A stretch of 64,000 bases of DNA from JAJRQY01 sp965224435 (GCA_965224435.1 OZ245048.1:744001-808000), one strand, 5' to 3'. Shown: positions 44,346 through 53,363, counted from the stretch's first letter. Numbers and translations: made by a program. Notes: generated by a model not told the origin, from the sequence alone.

Positions 44346-44681
44346 ATGAAGAGTGAGCAACCAGATGGCTGGTATGGCCTGGAGGACTTACCAAAAGCTG
44401 ATCCAGAACGGTACCGACAAGAGCGCGACAAGATTATTGCCAGTCATGTACTAGCGACTCTGCGTCAAGCCTCGGGCCAGTCTCTACAAGACATAGCCGA
44501 TTCTCGAGGCACAACCAAGGCAGCGGTGCATCAGTTGGAGAATCGGCCGCTTGGTAAGATCCAGCTTGGGAATCTTCTGAGCTACCTGCAAGCCGTTGGT
44601 TATGACGTTGACGAAGAATGGGCAGCGCGCACGTTGGCTGAAGGTCTGCCTGCTCGCACCTTGATTGGCTCCGACACCTAG
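44346..44681 (+). CDS. XRE-family antitoxin
   Basis: A 111-residue protein. The helix-turn-helix is ASGQSLQDIADSRGTTKAAV then HQLENRPLGKIQLGNLLSYL, of the XRE/HigA type, preceded by an acidic helix. A good ribosome-binding site, AAGGAG (44334-44339), precedes ATG 44346. It would bind and silence the toxin encoded upstream and repress the module's promoter. An open extension to 44325 is not used. Confidence 0.75.
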   Translation: MKSEQPDGWYGLEDLPKADPERYRQERDKIIASHVLATLRQASGQSLQDIADSRGTTKAAVHQLENRPLGKIQLGNLLSYLQAVGYDVDEEWAARTLAEGLPARTLIGSDT

Positions 44682-44701
44682 GAAGCGGTCAGAATAGAGG
44701 C

Positions 44702-45592
44702 ATGGCAGACGGTGCGAGATCTGTGTCCGATGGGTGGTTTGATGAGATTTCGTTTGACCCAGGGGCCCCGCTGTTGCAGATGGGGACCCGCCGACTGGGG
44801 GAGTCTGGCTGGCTGGTCAAGGACAACGACCGCCCCTCAGACCTTGTGCTGAAGGCCAAGCTGATGGCAGAGCGTCATGACGAAGTCTTCGCCGTGGTGG
44901 ACAGCGAATCGGTGGATGCACTCGCTGCTGCTGAACGATTGTTGGAGATGACTCAAGCCGAGGTGCTGAAGTGGGATTCTGACAAAGAGGCTGACGCCGG
45001 TGTGGACGTTGATGGCACAGCCGAGCATCCCTTGCAGCAGGCAGCGCTCCTCGTTCAAGAAGACCTCTGCCTCATCCACCTGCGCGATGGAACGTGGCAC
45101 CTTGATGCCGCTTCCTTATGTTTCCCATCTCGCTGGCTGCTGGCCGACAAGATTGGGCAACCACTGTTGGGTGTACACGCCAAAGTCGACGGCTATGACG
45201 CGGCCCTAGCCGAGCGGGTGAACCGGGCCTTCGATCACCTTTTGAGTCGTCCCGATGACCGGCCGGTGTGGCGCAGAAACTGGTTTGTCCATCCGATCCC
45301 TGATCGGTTCCAGCCTCAGCGACCAACTGGTGGCGACCCGTTGGTTGAAACCGAACGGGTGTTGGACAATCTATGGGTCCGCAGCGAGCGTCAGATCCTG
45401 CGACGGGTGCTGGATCCAGACTGGGCCGTCTTCAGCATTCGGATTCAACAAGCGAGTCTGGCCGAGCTCTTTGTGGTCGACGGACGAAGCGAGAAGATCG
45501 CCAGCTACTTCAGTGAGGCGTCGGTGGCCGATGCACTCCATCACGGAGTGTCTGAAGCCCAGTGCGAGCATCTGCTGAACGCACTGGGCTGA
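44702..45592 (+). CDS. DUF3445 protein, haem-dependent oxidative N-demethylase-like
   Basis: A 296-residue protein. Characteristic blocks SRWLLADKIGQPLLGVHAKV, VNRAFDHLLSRPDDRPVWRRNW and VRSERQILRRVLDPDWAVFSI identify DUF3445, a family in which some members demethylate amines with a haem cofactor. Haem ligands are not assigned from sequence. It stands alone between the toxin-antitoxin pair and thioredoxin, 20 bases after the antitoxin stop. Confidence 0.72.
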   Translation: MADGARSVSDGWFDEISFDPGAPLLQMGTRRLGESGWLVKDNDRPSDLVLKAKLMAERHDEVFAVVDSESVDALAAAERLLEMTQAEVLKWDSDKEADAGVDVDGTAEHPLQQAALLVQEDLCLIHLRDGTWHLDAASLCFPSRWLLADKIGQPLLGVHAKVDGYDAALAERVNRAFDHLLSRPDDRPVWRRNWFVHPIPDRFQPQRPTGGDPLVETERVLDNLWVRSERQILRRVLDPDWAVFSIRIQQASLAELFVVDGRSEKIASYFSEASVADALHHGVSEAQCEHLLNALG

Positions 45593-45620
45593 CAAGGCTT
45601 GGACTGGCAAATCAAGTCTG

Positions 45621-45639
45621 GGCCGCCTAATGGGCGGCC
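45621..45639. terminator. Inverted repeat between convergent genes
   Basis: GGCCGCC (45621-45627) and GGCGGCC (45633-45639) can pair, with a 5-base loop. It lies between the DUF3445 gene and thioredoxin, which face each other. No T-run follows, so it is a candidate bidirectional terminator only. Confidence 0.5.
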
Positions 45640-45651
45640 AAGAAGATGTTG

Positions 45652-46044
45652 TTAGGCGTCAGCGCCTTCGGATGTGTCCTCTGATTCCTTTTCGGCTTCG
45701 ATCTTGGCCCGGATTTCGTCCATGTCCAGTTCTTCGACCTGGGTGATGAGGTCGTTGAAGGCAGAGGCGGGGAGGGCTCCGGGCTGGGAGAAGACGAGGA
45801 TTCCGTCTCGAAAGGCCATCAGGGTCGGGATTGACCGGATGTTCAAGGCTCCGGACAGTTCCTGTTCGACCTCGGTGTTGATCTTGGCGAAAGTGGCGTC
45901 GGGATACTTCTCCGACGCCTCTTCGAAGACGGGTCCGAAGCTCTTGCATGGGCCACACCACTCGGCCCAGAAGTCAAGAAAGACCATCCCATCTTTGGCA
46001 ATGGTGTCTTCGAACGCGTCGGCAGTGAGATTGATTGTGCTCAT
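45652..46044 (-). CDS. Thioredoxin-family protein
   Basis: A 130-residue protein with the active site FWAEWCGPCKSFGP and the cis-Pro in RSIPTLMAF, a thioredoxin fold with an acidic C-terminal helix (KIEAEKESEDTSEGA). It would reduce disulfides in the cytoplasm; no signal peptide exists when ATG 46044 is used. The open frame upstream to 46236 is a non-thioredoxin extension and is not used. It lies just downstream of the OmpA-like gene on the same strand, but probably with its own promoter. Confidence 0.87.
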   Translation of the reverse strand: MSTINLTADAFEDTIAKDGMVFLDFWAEWCGPCKSFGPVFEEASEKYPDATFAKINTEVEQELSGALNIRSIPTLMAFRDGILVFSQPGALPASAFNDLITQVEELDMDEIRAKIEAEKESEDTSEGADA

Positions 46045-46126
46045 ACCACTATCTAACACCGTTGTTTGTCCGTACATTCCCACATGTCCGAATTGGATGC
46101 TCGAATGGGCAGAATAGTCAAGGCGA

Positions 46127-47611
46127 CTAACTTCCGACCACGATCTCGATTCGGCGGTTGAGCTGGCGGCCAGCAGGATCATCGCTGCCGTCGGCCTTGG
46201 TATTGTCAGCCACTGGTCGACTCTCTCCAAACCCAAGCGACTCGATCTCAGTATCGACCCCGCGCTCAGTCAATGCATCGGTGAATGACTGGGCTCGCCG
46301 CTCCGAGAGATCCTGGTTGTAGTCATCGGAACCAATCGAGTCAGTGTGGCCATGCACCTGCAACGATTGCTCAGTGCTGATGAGCACCTCGGCCACCTCA
46401 TCAATGATGGCATCAGCCTCGGGTCGCAACTGGTCCGAATCGAAATCGAAGAGCACGCTGGCGTCGAGCCGAATGATGCTGACACATGGTGGCTCGAATT
46501 GGCCAAGGGACGCTAAGGCAGGGAAACGGTCGGCTACGGCGAACACGGGGACCGGTCCGGCAATCAGGATCTCCGGATCAAGAATGCCGATCTCGGTTTC
46601 GAACTCGGCACTCAGATTGCTGCCAGCCGAGTGGTCTGCGTAGACGCCATTGCCGTCAGAGTCCACGGTGATGGAGATATTGGTTGATGTCGAATTGTTG
46701 ACGTAGGACCCGGATCCGTCTGCATTGACGATGAGTTCGATATTGGTGGCCGGTGAGTTGTCGCGGAAGCTCCAGGACCCGTCACTGTTTCCTGCGATCG
46801 TGTGGTTCGTTGATCCGGAATTGTTCATATAGAGCCCAGTACCATCCGGATTGACGGTGACCTGGATGGAATCAGAAGTGCCGTTGTTGGTGAGTAAACC
46901 CGAGCCATCCTCGCTGATCTCAACAACGAGGTCGCTGGAATTGGAGTTGTCGTGGTAGCGGCCGAAACCATTGCCATCGACTTCGATCGAGACATCGCGA
47001 GAGGCTGAATCATCTTGATAGTTACCTGACCCATCGGCGTTCACGGTGATGACAATGTCGGTTGAGTCGCTGGCATTGACGTATTCCCCAGACCCATCCG
47101 GGTTGAGCGTCACGGTGATGTCCGTTGAGGCCCCGTCGCTGATGAAGATGCCAGAACCATCAACATCGACATCGAAGAAATTCCCGTCATCGTCGGACCC
47201 TTGATAGACAATTTCCGCGCCATCGCTGGAACACATGGCCGACACGATGTCGAGGCCATTGCCGACATCAACGAGCTCCCCCAGATCCTCTTCAATCAGA
47301 GTGCCAGTTTCGCTCAAGACAGAAAGGTCTGGGAGAGTGATGACGGGAACAAAGGGGACGAGCAGGCGCTGAACCTCAATGTCGGACAGAGCGTTGGAGT
47401 CGCCCTCTGGGTCACGGTCCTCAGGGTCTTCCTCATCTGGATCGCTTTCGTCCAGATCAACCTCTTCGGTGAGGTCCGGTTCGGTTGCGGGAGTGTCGGT
47501 TGAGTCGACTGCGGTTTCGGCCGCCTTGTCGCTGGAGGCTGAACCGCATCCTGAGGCTACAAGCGCGGCCGCCAGTGCTATTCCGCCCATGATTCTCTTC
47601 GGCACAGTCAT
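46127..47611 (-). CDS. OmpA-domain lipoprotein with nine 21-residue repeats
   Basis: A 494-residue protein with a lipobox ASGC (Cys22), an Asp/Glu-rich linker to about residue 75, a domain with one Cys near residue 127, and then a run of nine units of 21 residues (about 153-337). A unit reads for example SGEYVNASDSTDIVITVNAD plus G. Finally there is a C-terminal OmpA-like peptidoglycan-binding domain (about 385-494) with LFDFDSDQLRPEADA, HGHTDSIGSDDYN and LSERRAQSF. It would be lipid-anchored, reach across to the cell wall, and present a beta-solenoid-like rod. OmpA_C domains on lipoproteins do occur in actinobacteria. Confidence 0.85.
   Translation of the reverse strand: MTVPKRIMGGIALAAALVASGCGSASSDKAAETAVDSTDTPATEPDLTEEVDLDESDPDEEDPEDRDPEGDSNALSDIEVQRLLVPFVPVITLPDLSVLSETGTLIEEDLGELVDVGNGLDIVSAMCSSDGAEIVYQGSDDDGNFFDVDVDGSGIFISDGASTDITVTLNPDGSGEYVNASDSTDIVITVNADGSGNYQDDSASRDVSIEVDGNGFGRYHDNSNSSDLVVEISEDGSGLLTNNGTSDSIQVTVNPDGTGLYMNNSGSTNHTIAGNSDGSWSFRDNSPATNIELIVNADGSGSYVNNSTSTNISITVDSDGNGVYADHSAGSNLSAEFETEIGILDPEILIAGPVPVFAVADRFPALASLGQFEPPCVSIIRLDASVLFDFDSDQLRPEADAIIDEVAEVLISTEQSLQVHGHTDSIGSDDYNQDLSERRAQSFTDALTERGVDTEIESLGFGESRPVADNTKADGSDDPAGRQLNRRIEIVVGS
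46601..47155 (-). repeat. Nine-fold 63-bp coding repeat
   Basis: In-frame units of 21 codons each, ending in the common N/D-x-DG step, make up the repeat domain of the OmpA lipoprotein. Units are diverged at DNA level but keep Gly, Asn and the aliphatic positions. Confidence 0.85.
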
Positions 47612-47750
47612 CGGGTCTCCTCACTTAGCCCTAGTTAACGATAGGGCAGGATCCAGTGGTGATCATGTCGACTGTCCTAGGCGAAACCTTGAGGTGCTAC
47701 AACTGCCTTGATCTCCTCATCTGGCTCTTGCGTTGGCCGACTATGGAGGC

Positions 47751-48056
47751 ATGAGCCAGCTCACCTACGTTGCCTACGTTGCTGCCGGACTGCGATTCCT
47801 CTACGCCGGTCATCGCCTGACCCTGGTTTTGCTTTCCGTCATCTTGCTGGTTTGGTTCGTTGTCTTGGCGGCCATTCGTGATCAGGTTGTTCCTGACGAA
47901 AGAGGCCGAGCAGTCGATGGTTGGACGGGATCCATCTCACATCGGTCAGCCGAGACCTTGACGGCCATGCGTGGCGTCTCCGCCAGCTCTTCCATGATGT
48001 TGCTTGGCTTGTCGATGTTTGCGCCATTGTTGGCTGTTTGGGCGTTCTTGCCCTAA
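47751..48056 (+). CDS. Small membrane protein of unknown function
   Basis: About 101 residues with two hydrophobic segments flanking a polar middle, LVLLSVILLVWFVVLAAI and SMMLLGLSMFAPLLAVWAFL. ATG 47751 follows GGAGG at one base; TTG 47733 is open further upstream. Its 3' half is copied again downstream in a tandem duplication (47893-48250), where the copy is broken by two deletions. No family recognised. Confidence 0.55.
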   Translation: MSQLTYVAYVAAGLRFLYAGHRLTLVLLSVILLVWFVVLAAIRDQVVPDERGRAVDGWTGSISHRSAETLTAMRGVSASSSMMLLGLSMFAPLLAVWAFLP

Positions 48057-48250
48057 GGCTGCTTTTTGCTAACTGAACTGACGAAAGAGGCCGAGCAGTA
48101 TGGTTGGACTCACATCGGTCAGCCGAGACCTTGACGGCCATGCGTGGCGTCTCCGCCAGCTCTTCCATGATGTTGCTTGGCTTGTCGATGTTTGCGCCAT
48201 TGTTGGCTGTTTGGGCGTTCTTGCCCTAAGGCTGCTTTTTGCTAACTGAA
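47893..48250 (+). repeat. Tandem duplication of about 185 bp (second copy shortened by 12 bp)
   Basis: Copy 1 is 47893-48077 and copy 2 is 48078-48250, both starting CTGACGAAAGAGGCC and ending AACTGAA. Copy 2 lacks 2 and 10 bases near its start, but is otherwise almost identical, so the event is recent. Copy 1 includes the 3' half of the small membrane gene. Confidence 0.95.
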
Positions 48251-48251
48251 C

Positions 48252-48731
48252 TTAACCCGTCGTGAGGAACTTTGAGTTCACCCACGCACCCGTCCCGCTT
48301 GTATCCAGTTCCCACCAGGCTCCAGTGCCGACCATGCGACAGATGCCCGTGGGTCGCAGACCTGAGGTGTCCGGTCCCAGTGCCCCGACCTTTTCTGTCT
48401 TGTGACCTGGTAGCTCGCGAATGTTGAGTACATCATCGTCCTTGACGTTGAAGACTCGATATTCGGCCCCTGCAATCGGCTTGGCGCCGGGCAAACACGG
48501 TTTGGTGTTGGGCGGAGGCGAGGTTGGCGTAGTGGTCGCTGGTTCTGTCGTTGGTGCGATGGTTGAGGAGGAGGCGATGGCTGTCGTCGGTGTCGCTGAA
48601 TCATCTGGTGCTGAGCTTGATGTCTGAACCAGGGGAAGGCTTGCTTGGTCGCTCCCGCAACTAGCAAGCACGAATGTGACCATGCCAAGGGCAACAAGTT
48701 GAAGGACTGATGGTTTTGTTGTGTGGATCAC
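48252..48731 (-). CDS. Lipoprotein with SH3-like domain
   Basis: A 159-residue protein. Signal segment with lipobox LASC (Cys25), a Ser/Thr/Pro linker of about 60 residues, then a bacterial SH3-like domain with DVLNIRELPGHKTEKVGAL and WWELDTSGTGAWVNSKFL. It shares this design with the larger lipoprotein at 12415, so the window has two of this type. It may bind the cell wall. It is divergent from dnaE2. Confidence 0.7.
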   Translation of the reverse strand: MIHTTKPSVLQLVALGMVTFVLASCGSDQASLPLVQTSSSAPDDSATPTTAIASSSTIAPTTEPATTTPTSPPPNTKPCLPGAKPIAGAEYRVFNVKDDDVLNIRELPGHKTEKVGALGPDTSGLRPTGICRMVGTGAWWELDTSGTGAWVNSKFLTTG

Positions 48732-48887
48732 ATCTCGCTCCTCGCCTGTTTCCCTCTGTTTGTCGCTCGCCCGGTTCTGGCCGTGTCTGCTGATGTCTGT
48801 TGGTGTCTATCGACGCAATTTGACCTGCTCTAAACATCAAGATTGCCTGAGCATGTCCTAGACGATCTTGGCATGGAAAGGTTCCCA

Positions 48888-48917
48888 TTGCATGATCGAA
48901 CAAATGTTCGGTATGGT
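48888..48917 (+). promoter_or_regulatory. SOS (LexA) box in the dnaE2 promoter
   Basis: CGAACAAATGTTCG (48897-48910) is identical to the core upstream of imuA. It sits between TTGCAT (48888-48893) and TATGGT (48912-48917). The dnaE2 ATG is 5 bases past the -10, so this too is a leaderless LexA-controlled promoter. Confidence 0.88.
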
Positions 48918-48922
48918 GTGGG

Positions 48923-51900
48923 ATGGGCTGGGGTAATCCACCAATCTCTTGGAGAGATCTCGAAGCAACACTGTCGGACAAGCCAAAGGCGCGGTCAAGT
49001 GATGGTCGTGAACGCTCTGATCAAGGCGATGCCCCACTAGAAGGTGATGGTGGGGACAGTCCAGCCTGGTCGCGTACACGCGGCCCCTACGTTGCTCCAG
49101 CTCCTACTGCTCCATCGCCACCAAGAAGTAGCTCGACTGTTCCTTATGCCGAATTGCACTGCCACTCAACCTTCAGCTTTCTTGATGGCGCTTCCCATCC
49201 TGAAGAACTGGCTGAAGAAGCAGCACGGCTTGGCTTAGAAGCACTGGCCCTTACCGATCACAACGGCTTCTACGGAGTGGTTCGTTTTGCCGAGGCAGCC
49301 CGGGCCGTCGGCTTGCCGACAATTTTTGGAACCGAACTCACGATTGACAAGCTCGATATCCGACCGGGCCAAGCCGACCCAGACGGCACCCATCTCCTAG
49401 TTCTTGCCCGTGACCCGCAGGGCTATGCCGCACTAGCCCGAGTGATTAGTGAGTCCCAACTTGCGGGTGAAAAGGGTGCTCCCCGAATGTCGATGGGGGA
49501 CCTCGAACGGTGGTTGCAGCCAGGAGACGTTGATCATTGGGTAGTGCTTACTGGTTGTCGAAAAGGAGCTGTCCCGCGGGCTCTCGAGCGAGAAGGACCG
49601 GTAGGAGCCGAGCGGGAGCTCCACCGACTAATCGACCGTTTTGGCTGTCACAATATTGTGGTTGAGCTTTGGGACCAGGGTGCTCCCTTGGATAGTGCAC
49701 GAAATGATGCGCTGGTCCAGCTCGCTATCCGGGCCGGTGTCGACATTGTTGCCACCAACAATGTTCACTACGCCACACCCAGCCGACGCAAGCTGGCTTC
49801 GGCTTTAGCTGCGGTTCGGGCTCGTCGTTCCCTGGATGAGATTGAAGGTTGGTTGCCTGCAGCTGGAGGAGCGCATCTTCGTTCAGGTAGTGAGCAGGCT
49901 CGGCGCTTTGCTCGATATCCCGGTGTGGTACAACGAGCGGCCGAACTTGGTCGAGCATGTGCTTTTGACCTGTCGCTGATGGCTCCAAAACTGCCCCCGT
50001 TTCCTTGCCCGGATGGACTCAGCGAGATGGGCTTGCTTCGCCGTCTGGTCGAAGAAGACGGGGTGAAACGCTATGGACCACGGGCCAGCGAGTGGGTTCC
50101 GGGGGCGTGGAAACAGCTGGACCATGAACTCAATCTGATTGAGCGCCTCGGATTCGCTGGCTACTTCCTGGTGGTGTGGGACATTGTCGACTTCTGCATT
50201 CGTAACGACATCTTGTGCCAAGGCCGGGGCTCGGCGGCCAATTCGGCGGTTTGTTATGTGCTGGGTATCACCAAAGCCGATGCGGTTTCTCTTGGCTTAT
50301 TGTTCGAACGCTTCTTAGCCCCAGAACGGGATGGCCCACCCGACATTGACTTGGATATCGAATCGGACCGTCGCGAAGAAGTCATCCAATATGTCTATGA
50401 GAAGCACGGTCGGCGCCACGCTGCCCAGGTGGCCAACGTCATCACCTACCGGGCAAAGTCGTCGGTTCGAGACGCGGCAAAAGCATTGGGGTATGCCCAA
50501 GGTCAGCAAGATGCCTTCGCCAAATCGGTGAGCGGCTGGGGGCGGCGAATCAACTCTGGCACTGAAGGATCGAACCTGCCCGATGACGTTGCCGAACTGT
50601 CCGCTCAGTTTGAGAACCTGCCTCGACATCTTGGGATTCACTCCGGTGGCATGGTCATGTGTGACCGTCCCGTCATCGAGGTCTGCCCGGTCGAGTGGGG
50701 CCGGATGGAAGGGAGAACCGTTCTGCAATGGGACAAGGACGATTGTGCTGCTGCTGGTCTGGTGAAGTTTGACCTACTTGGCCTTGGCATGTTGTCGGCC
50801 TTGCATTACTGCGTTGACCTGATCGCCGAGCATCACCAAACCGAAATCGATCTGGCTGCTATTCCTCAAGAAGACGGGGTCTATGACATGTTGTGTCACG
50901 CCGACTCTGTTGGTGTCTTCCAGGTCGAATCGCGGGCCCAGATGTCGACCCTTCCCCGGCTTCGCCCTCGAACGTTCTATGACCTGGTGGTCGAGATTGC
51001 CCTGATCCGGCCCGGCCCAATCCAAGGTGGCTCGGTCCATCCCTACATCCGACGACGTAACGGCCAAGAACCTGTCACCTACCTGCACCCCCTGCTGAAG
51101 CCATCATTGGAGAAGACGCTCGGTATTCCCCTGTTCCAAGAACAGCTGATGCAGATGGCTATCGATATTTCGGGCTTCTCTCCAGCTGAAGCTGACCAGC
51201 TTCGCCGAGCCATGGGCTCCAAACGAAGCAGAGCCAGGATGGAAGAGCTCAAGGAACGGCTCTGTTTAGGAATGAGCGAGCGAGCAGTCACACCAGACAT
51301 CCAAGAATTGATCTGGGACAAGCTGGTGGCCTTCGCCAACTACGGCTTCCCCGAAAGTCACTCCATCAGCTTTGCTTACCTGGTCTACTCCTCGTCATGG
51401 CTCAAGTTGCACTATCCGGCGGCATTCTGTGCTGCCTTGCTGCGGGCCCAGCCCATGGGGTTCTATTCGCCACATTCGTTGGTGCAAGATGCCAGGCGAC
51501 ATGGCGTGCACACCATGCCGCCAAATATCAATTCTTCGGAAGCTGAGGCCACCCTCGTTCTTCTTGATGACGAGCTGGCGCCACTACCAATCCGGGTTAA
51601 GGGAGCACAGGGGATTGAAGAAGAACGTCGAGACCATGGCTGGGCGGTTCGGTTGGGTATCGATTCGGTTCGGACCATCTCTGACCCAATGGCCAAGAAG
51701 ATCGCTGCTGGCCAGCCCTATTCTTCCATTGAAGATGTGGCCAGAAAGACTGGTGTCAACAAGGAACAGTTGGAAGCATTGGCCACTGCTGGCTGCTTCG
51801 ATCAACTTGGATCCGAGACAAGAACCCGTGCCGCCACCCATACGGCGCCCCAAACAGTGCAGGGCCGGCGCCAGGCCTTGTGGACCGCGGGGGCTGTGGT

Positions 51901-52378
51901 GCAAGGAGGGGCAGGCAAGTTGGCGGGAATCGTGACCGGAGTCAATGCCCCCCAGCTGCCGGGGATGAGCAAGCAGGAAGAAGCTCTGGCCGATTTGTGG
52001 GCCACCGGTATTGCCCCCGATGGACACCCAACAGTGTTTATCCGAGAAGAAATGTCCAGCCATGGGGTCATTGCCGCCGAGGATCTACATCTGGTCGAGC
52101 ACAATACGAAGGTGCTGGTCGGGGGAGTTGTCACCCACCGTCAACGCCCAGCAACCGCATCAGGTGTCACCTTCATTGGACTGGAAGATGAGACCGGCCT
52201 GATCAATATCGTGGTTTCGGTCGGATGCTGGGCTCGCTACCGCAAGCAGGCTCAGGGAGCACCAGCCCTTCTGGTGCGTGGCCGTTGTGAACGCCAGGGT
52301 GAGGTGGTCAATATTGTGGCCGAACGACTGGAATCGCTGCTGCTTGGTACCACGAGGATGAGTCGAGACTTCCGATAA
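48923..52378 (+). CDS. dnaE2: Error-prone DNA polymerase III alpha subunit DnaE2
   Basis: An 1151-residue C-family polymerase. The start, MGWGNPPISWRDLEATL, is typical of DnaE2. A PHP domain begins YAELHCHSTFSFLDGASHPE. The polymerase core contains the catalytic PDIDLDIE block (about residues 472-479), SHSISFAYLVYSSSWLKLHY and a C-terminal OB-fold region. DnaE2 acts with ImuA and ImuB to copy past DNA lesions, at the cost of mutations. The gene is separate from imuA-imuB but shares their LexA box, indicating one SOS regulon. Confidence 0.95.
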   Translation: MGWGNPPISWRDLEATLSDKPKARSSDGRERSDQGDAPLEGDGGDSPAWSRTRGPYVAPAPTAPSPPRSSSTVPYAELHCHSTFSFLDGASHPEELAEEAARLGLEALALTDHNGFYGVVRFAEAARAVGLPTIFGTELTIDKLDIRPGQADPDGTHLLVLARDPQGYAALARVISESQLAGEKGAPRMSMGDLERWLQPGDVDHWVVLTGCRKGAVPRALEREGPVGAERELHRLIDRFGCHNIVVELWDQGAPLDSARNDALVQLAIRAGVDIVATNNVHYATPSRRKLASALAAVRARRSLDEIEGWLPAAGGAHLRSGSEQARRFARYPGVVQRAAELGRACAFDLSLMAPKLPPFPCPDGLSEMGLLRRLVEEDGVKRYGPRASEWVPGAWKQLDHELNLIERLGFAGYFLVVWDIVDFCIRNDILCQGRGSAANSAVCYVLGITKADAVSLGLLFERFLAPERDGPPDIDLDIESDRREEVIQYVYEKHGRRHAAQVANVITYRAKSSVRDAAKALGYAQGQQDAFAKSVSGWGRRINSGTEGSNLPDDVAELSAQFENLPRHLGIHSGGMVMCDRPVIEVCPVEWGRMEGRTVLQWDKDDCAAAGLVKFDLLGLGMLSALHYCVDLIAEHHQTEIDLAAIPQEDGVYDMLCHADSVGVFQVESRAQMSTLPRLRPRTFYDLVVEIALIRPGPIQGGSVHPYIRRRNGQEPVTYLHPLLKPSLEKTLGIPLFQEQLMQMAIDISGFSPAEADQLRRAMGSKRSRARMEELKERLCLGMSERAVTPDIQELIWDKLVAFANYGFPESHSISFAYLVYSSSWLKLHYPAAFCAALLRAQPMGFYSPHSLVQDARRHGVHTMPPNINSSEAEATLVLLDDELAPLPIRVKGAQGIEEERRDHGWAVRLGIDSVRTISDPMAKKIAAGQPYSSIEDVARKTGVNKEQLEALATAGCFDQLGSETRTRAATHTAPQTVQGRRQALWTAGAVVQGGAGKLAGIVTGVNAPQLPGMSKQEEALADLWATGIAPDGHPTVFIREEMSSHGVIAAEDLHLVEHNTKVLVGGVVTHRQRPATASGVTFIGLEDETGLINIVVSVGCWARYRKQAQGAPALLVRGRCERQGEVVNIVAERLESLLLGTTRMSRDFR

Positions 52379-52400
52379 CAGCTCTGCGGGGGGCCTGACC

Positions 52401-52428
52401 TTGTTTCGCTCTCGTTTTGGTCGATAAT
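52401..52428 (+). promoter_or_regulatory. Leaderless-type promoter of the 52435 lipoprotein gene
   Basis: TTGTTT (52401-52406), 16-base spacer, GATAAT (52423-52428), 6 bases to the ATG at 52435. No ribosome-binding site is visible, matching a transcript that begins near the start codon. Confidence 0.5.
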
Positions 52429-52434
52429 TAGGCT

Positions 52435-53283
52435 ATGTCTATGCAGATCACCAAGATTGCTCGCGGAACCTCCCTCGCTATTGCTGTGGCGATATTCGCC
52501 TCCAGCTGTGGAGGATCAACTCAAGCTGAGGTTGCTTCAGAACTAGAAGCGGCCGATGACGTAGCAACCTCGACCACCGAGGCGATAACGACAACCACTG
52601 CCTCACCAGTCGACGTTGACCGGTACTGCGAGTTAGCCGTCCTTATTGAAACGAAGGGTGATGCATTCTTCGAAGGTGATGGCCCTGGCGATCCAGCCAA
52701 GCTTGAAGCCTTCTTTACCAATATCCAAGAGGACATGAGCGACGCCATCGAGGCAGCGGATCCGGTGATAAAGGAAGACGTCGTCTTGTTGAAGGAGGAA
52801 ATAGCGGCCTTCGTTGAGTTGATGGAAGAGTATGACTTCGACCTGATTCTGGCGAGCTCTGCGGTCGATGATCGGCCTACAAAGCCCGAGTGGGACGCCG
52901 CCCAAGAAACCGTTGATGCCTATGACAAGGACACCTGCGGCCTCGACAAAGATGCTGACGACGTTGAAGAAGCAGAGTCCACTGGCGAAATGGAATCGGC
53001 TGCCGGCATCTCCTTGGAAGACGCCGAGTTGGCAGTGGCACTCATGGAGACAGAGGCTGGACTCGCCCTTGTTGTTGATGGGTTCATCTCGGAAGTTCCG
53101 GGCGTGAGCGTTGAACAAGCCGAGTGCTTCCTAAAGAGTCTGACTCCTGAGCAGTTTATGAGTTTTGCCCAACTCGGATTGTCTAGCAGCGAGATTGATA
53201 TAGGCGACCCGGCCGTTTCGGTAGTTCTCACCATTCTTGACACTTGTGATATTCCTTTGACTGCCCTGATTCCGAACTCATAA
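52435..53283 (+). CDS. Exported lipoprotein, DRYC/CDIPL family
   Basis: A 282-residue protein. Lipobox ASSC (Cys25), an acidic Thr-rich linker, then DVDRYCELAV and a helical domain. After a second acidic linker comes a C-terminal domain with VEQAECFLKSLTPEQF and the ending LDTCDIPL. The next gene encodes a clear paralogue of the same length; the family also includes the shorter 33695 gene. The fixed cysteines (DRYC, TC, ECF, TCDIPL) probably form disulfides outside the cell. No family name or function is known to me. Confidence 0.7.
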   Translation: MSMQITKIARGTSLAIAVAIFASSCGGSTQAEVASELEAADDVATSTTEAITTTTASPVDVDRYCELAVLIETKGDAFFEGDGPGDPAKLEAFFTNIQEDMSDAIEAADPVIKEDVVLLKEEIAAFVELMEEYDFDLILASSAVDDRPTKPEWDAAQETVDAYDKDTCGLDKDADDVEEAESTGEMESAAGISLEDAELAVALMETEAGLALVVDGFISEVPGVSVEQAECFLKSLTPEQFMSFAQLGLSSSEIDIGDPAVSVVLTILDTCDIPLTALIPNS

Positions 53284-53363
53284 CTAGAAGGGGTCCCTGG
53301 CCAGTGAGGCCGTCGCCAGCACAGAGTTCATCAAGTCAAGTCCGGGCCGTTCCGGCCGAATAG

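Noticed and set aside
48843..49040. Short plus-strand open frame over the start of dnaE2
   Set aside because: It includes the SOS box and promoter and runs out of frame with dnaE2.
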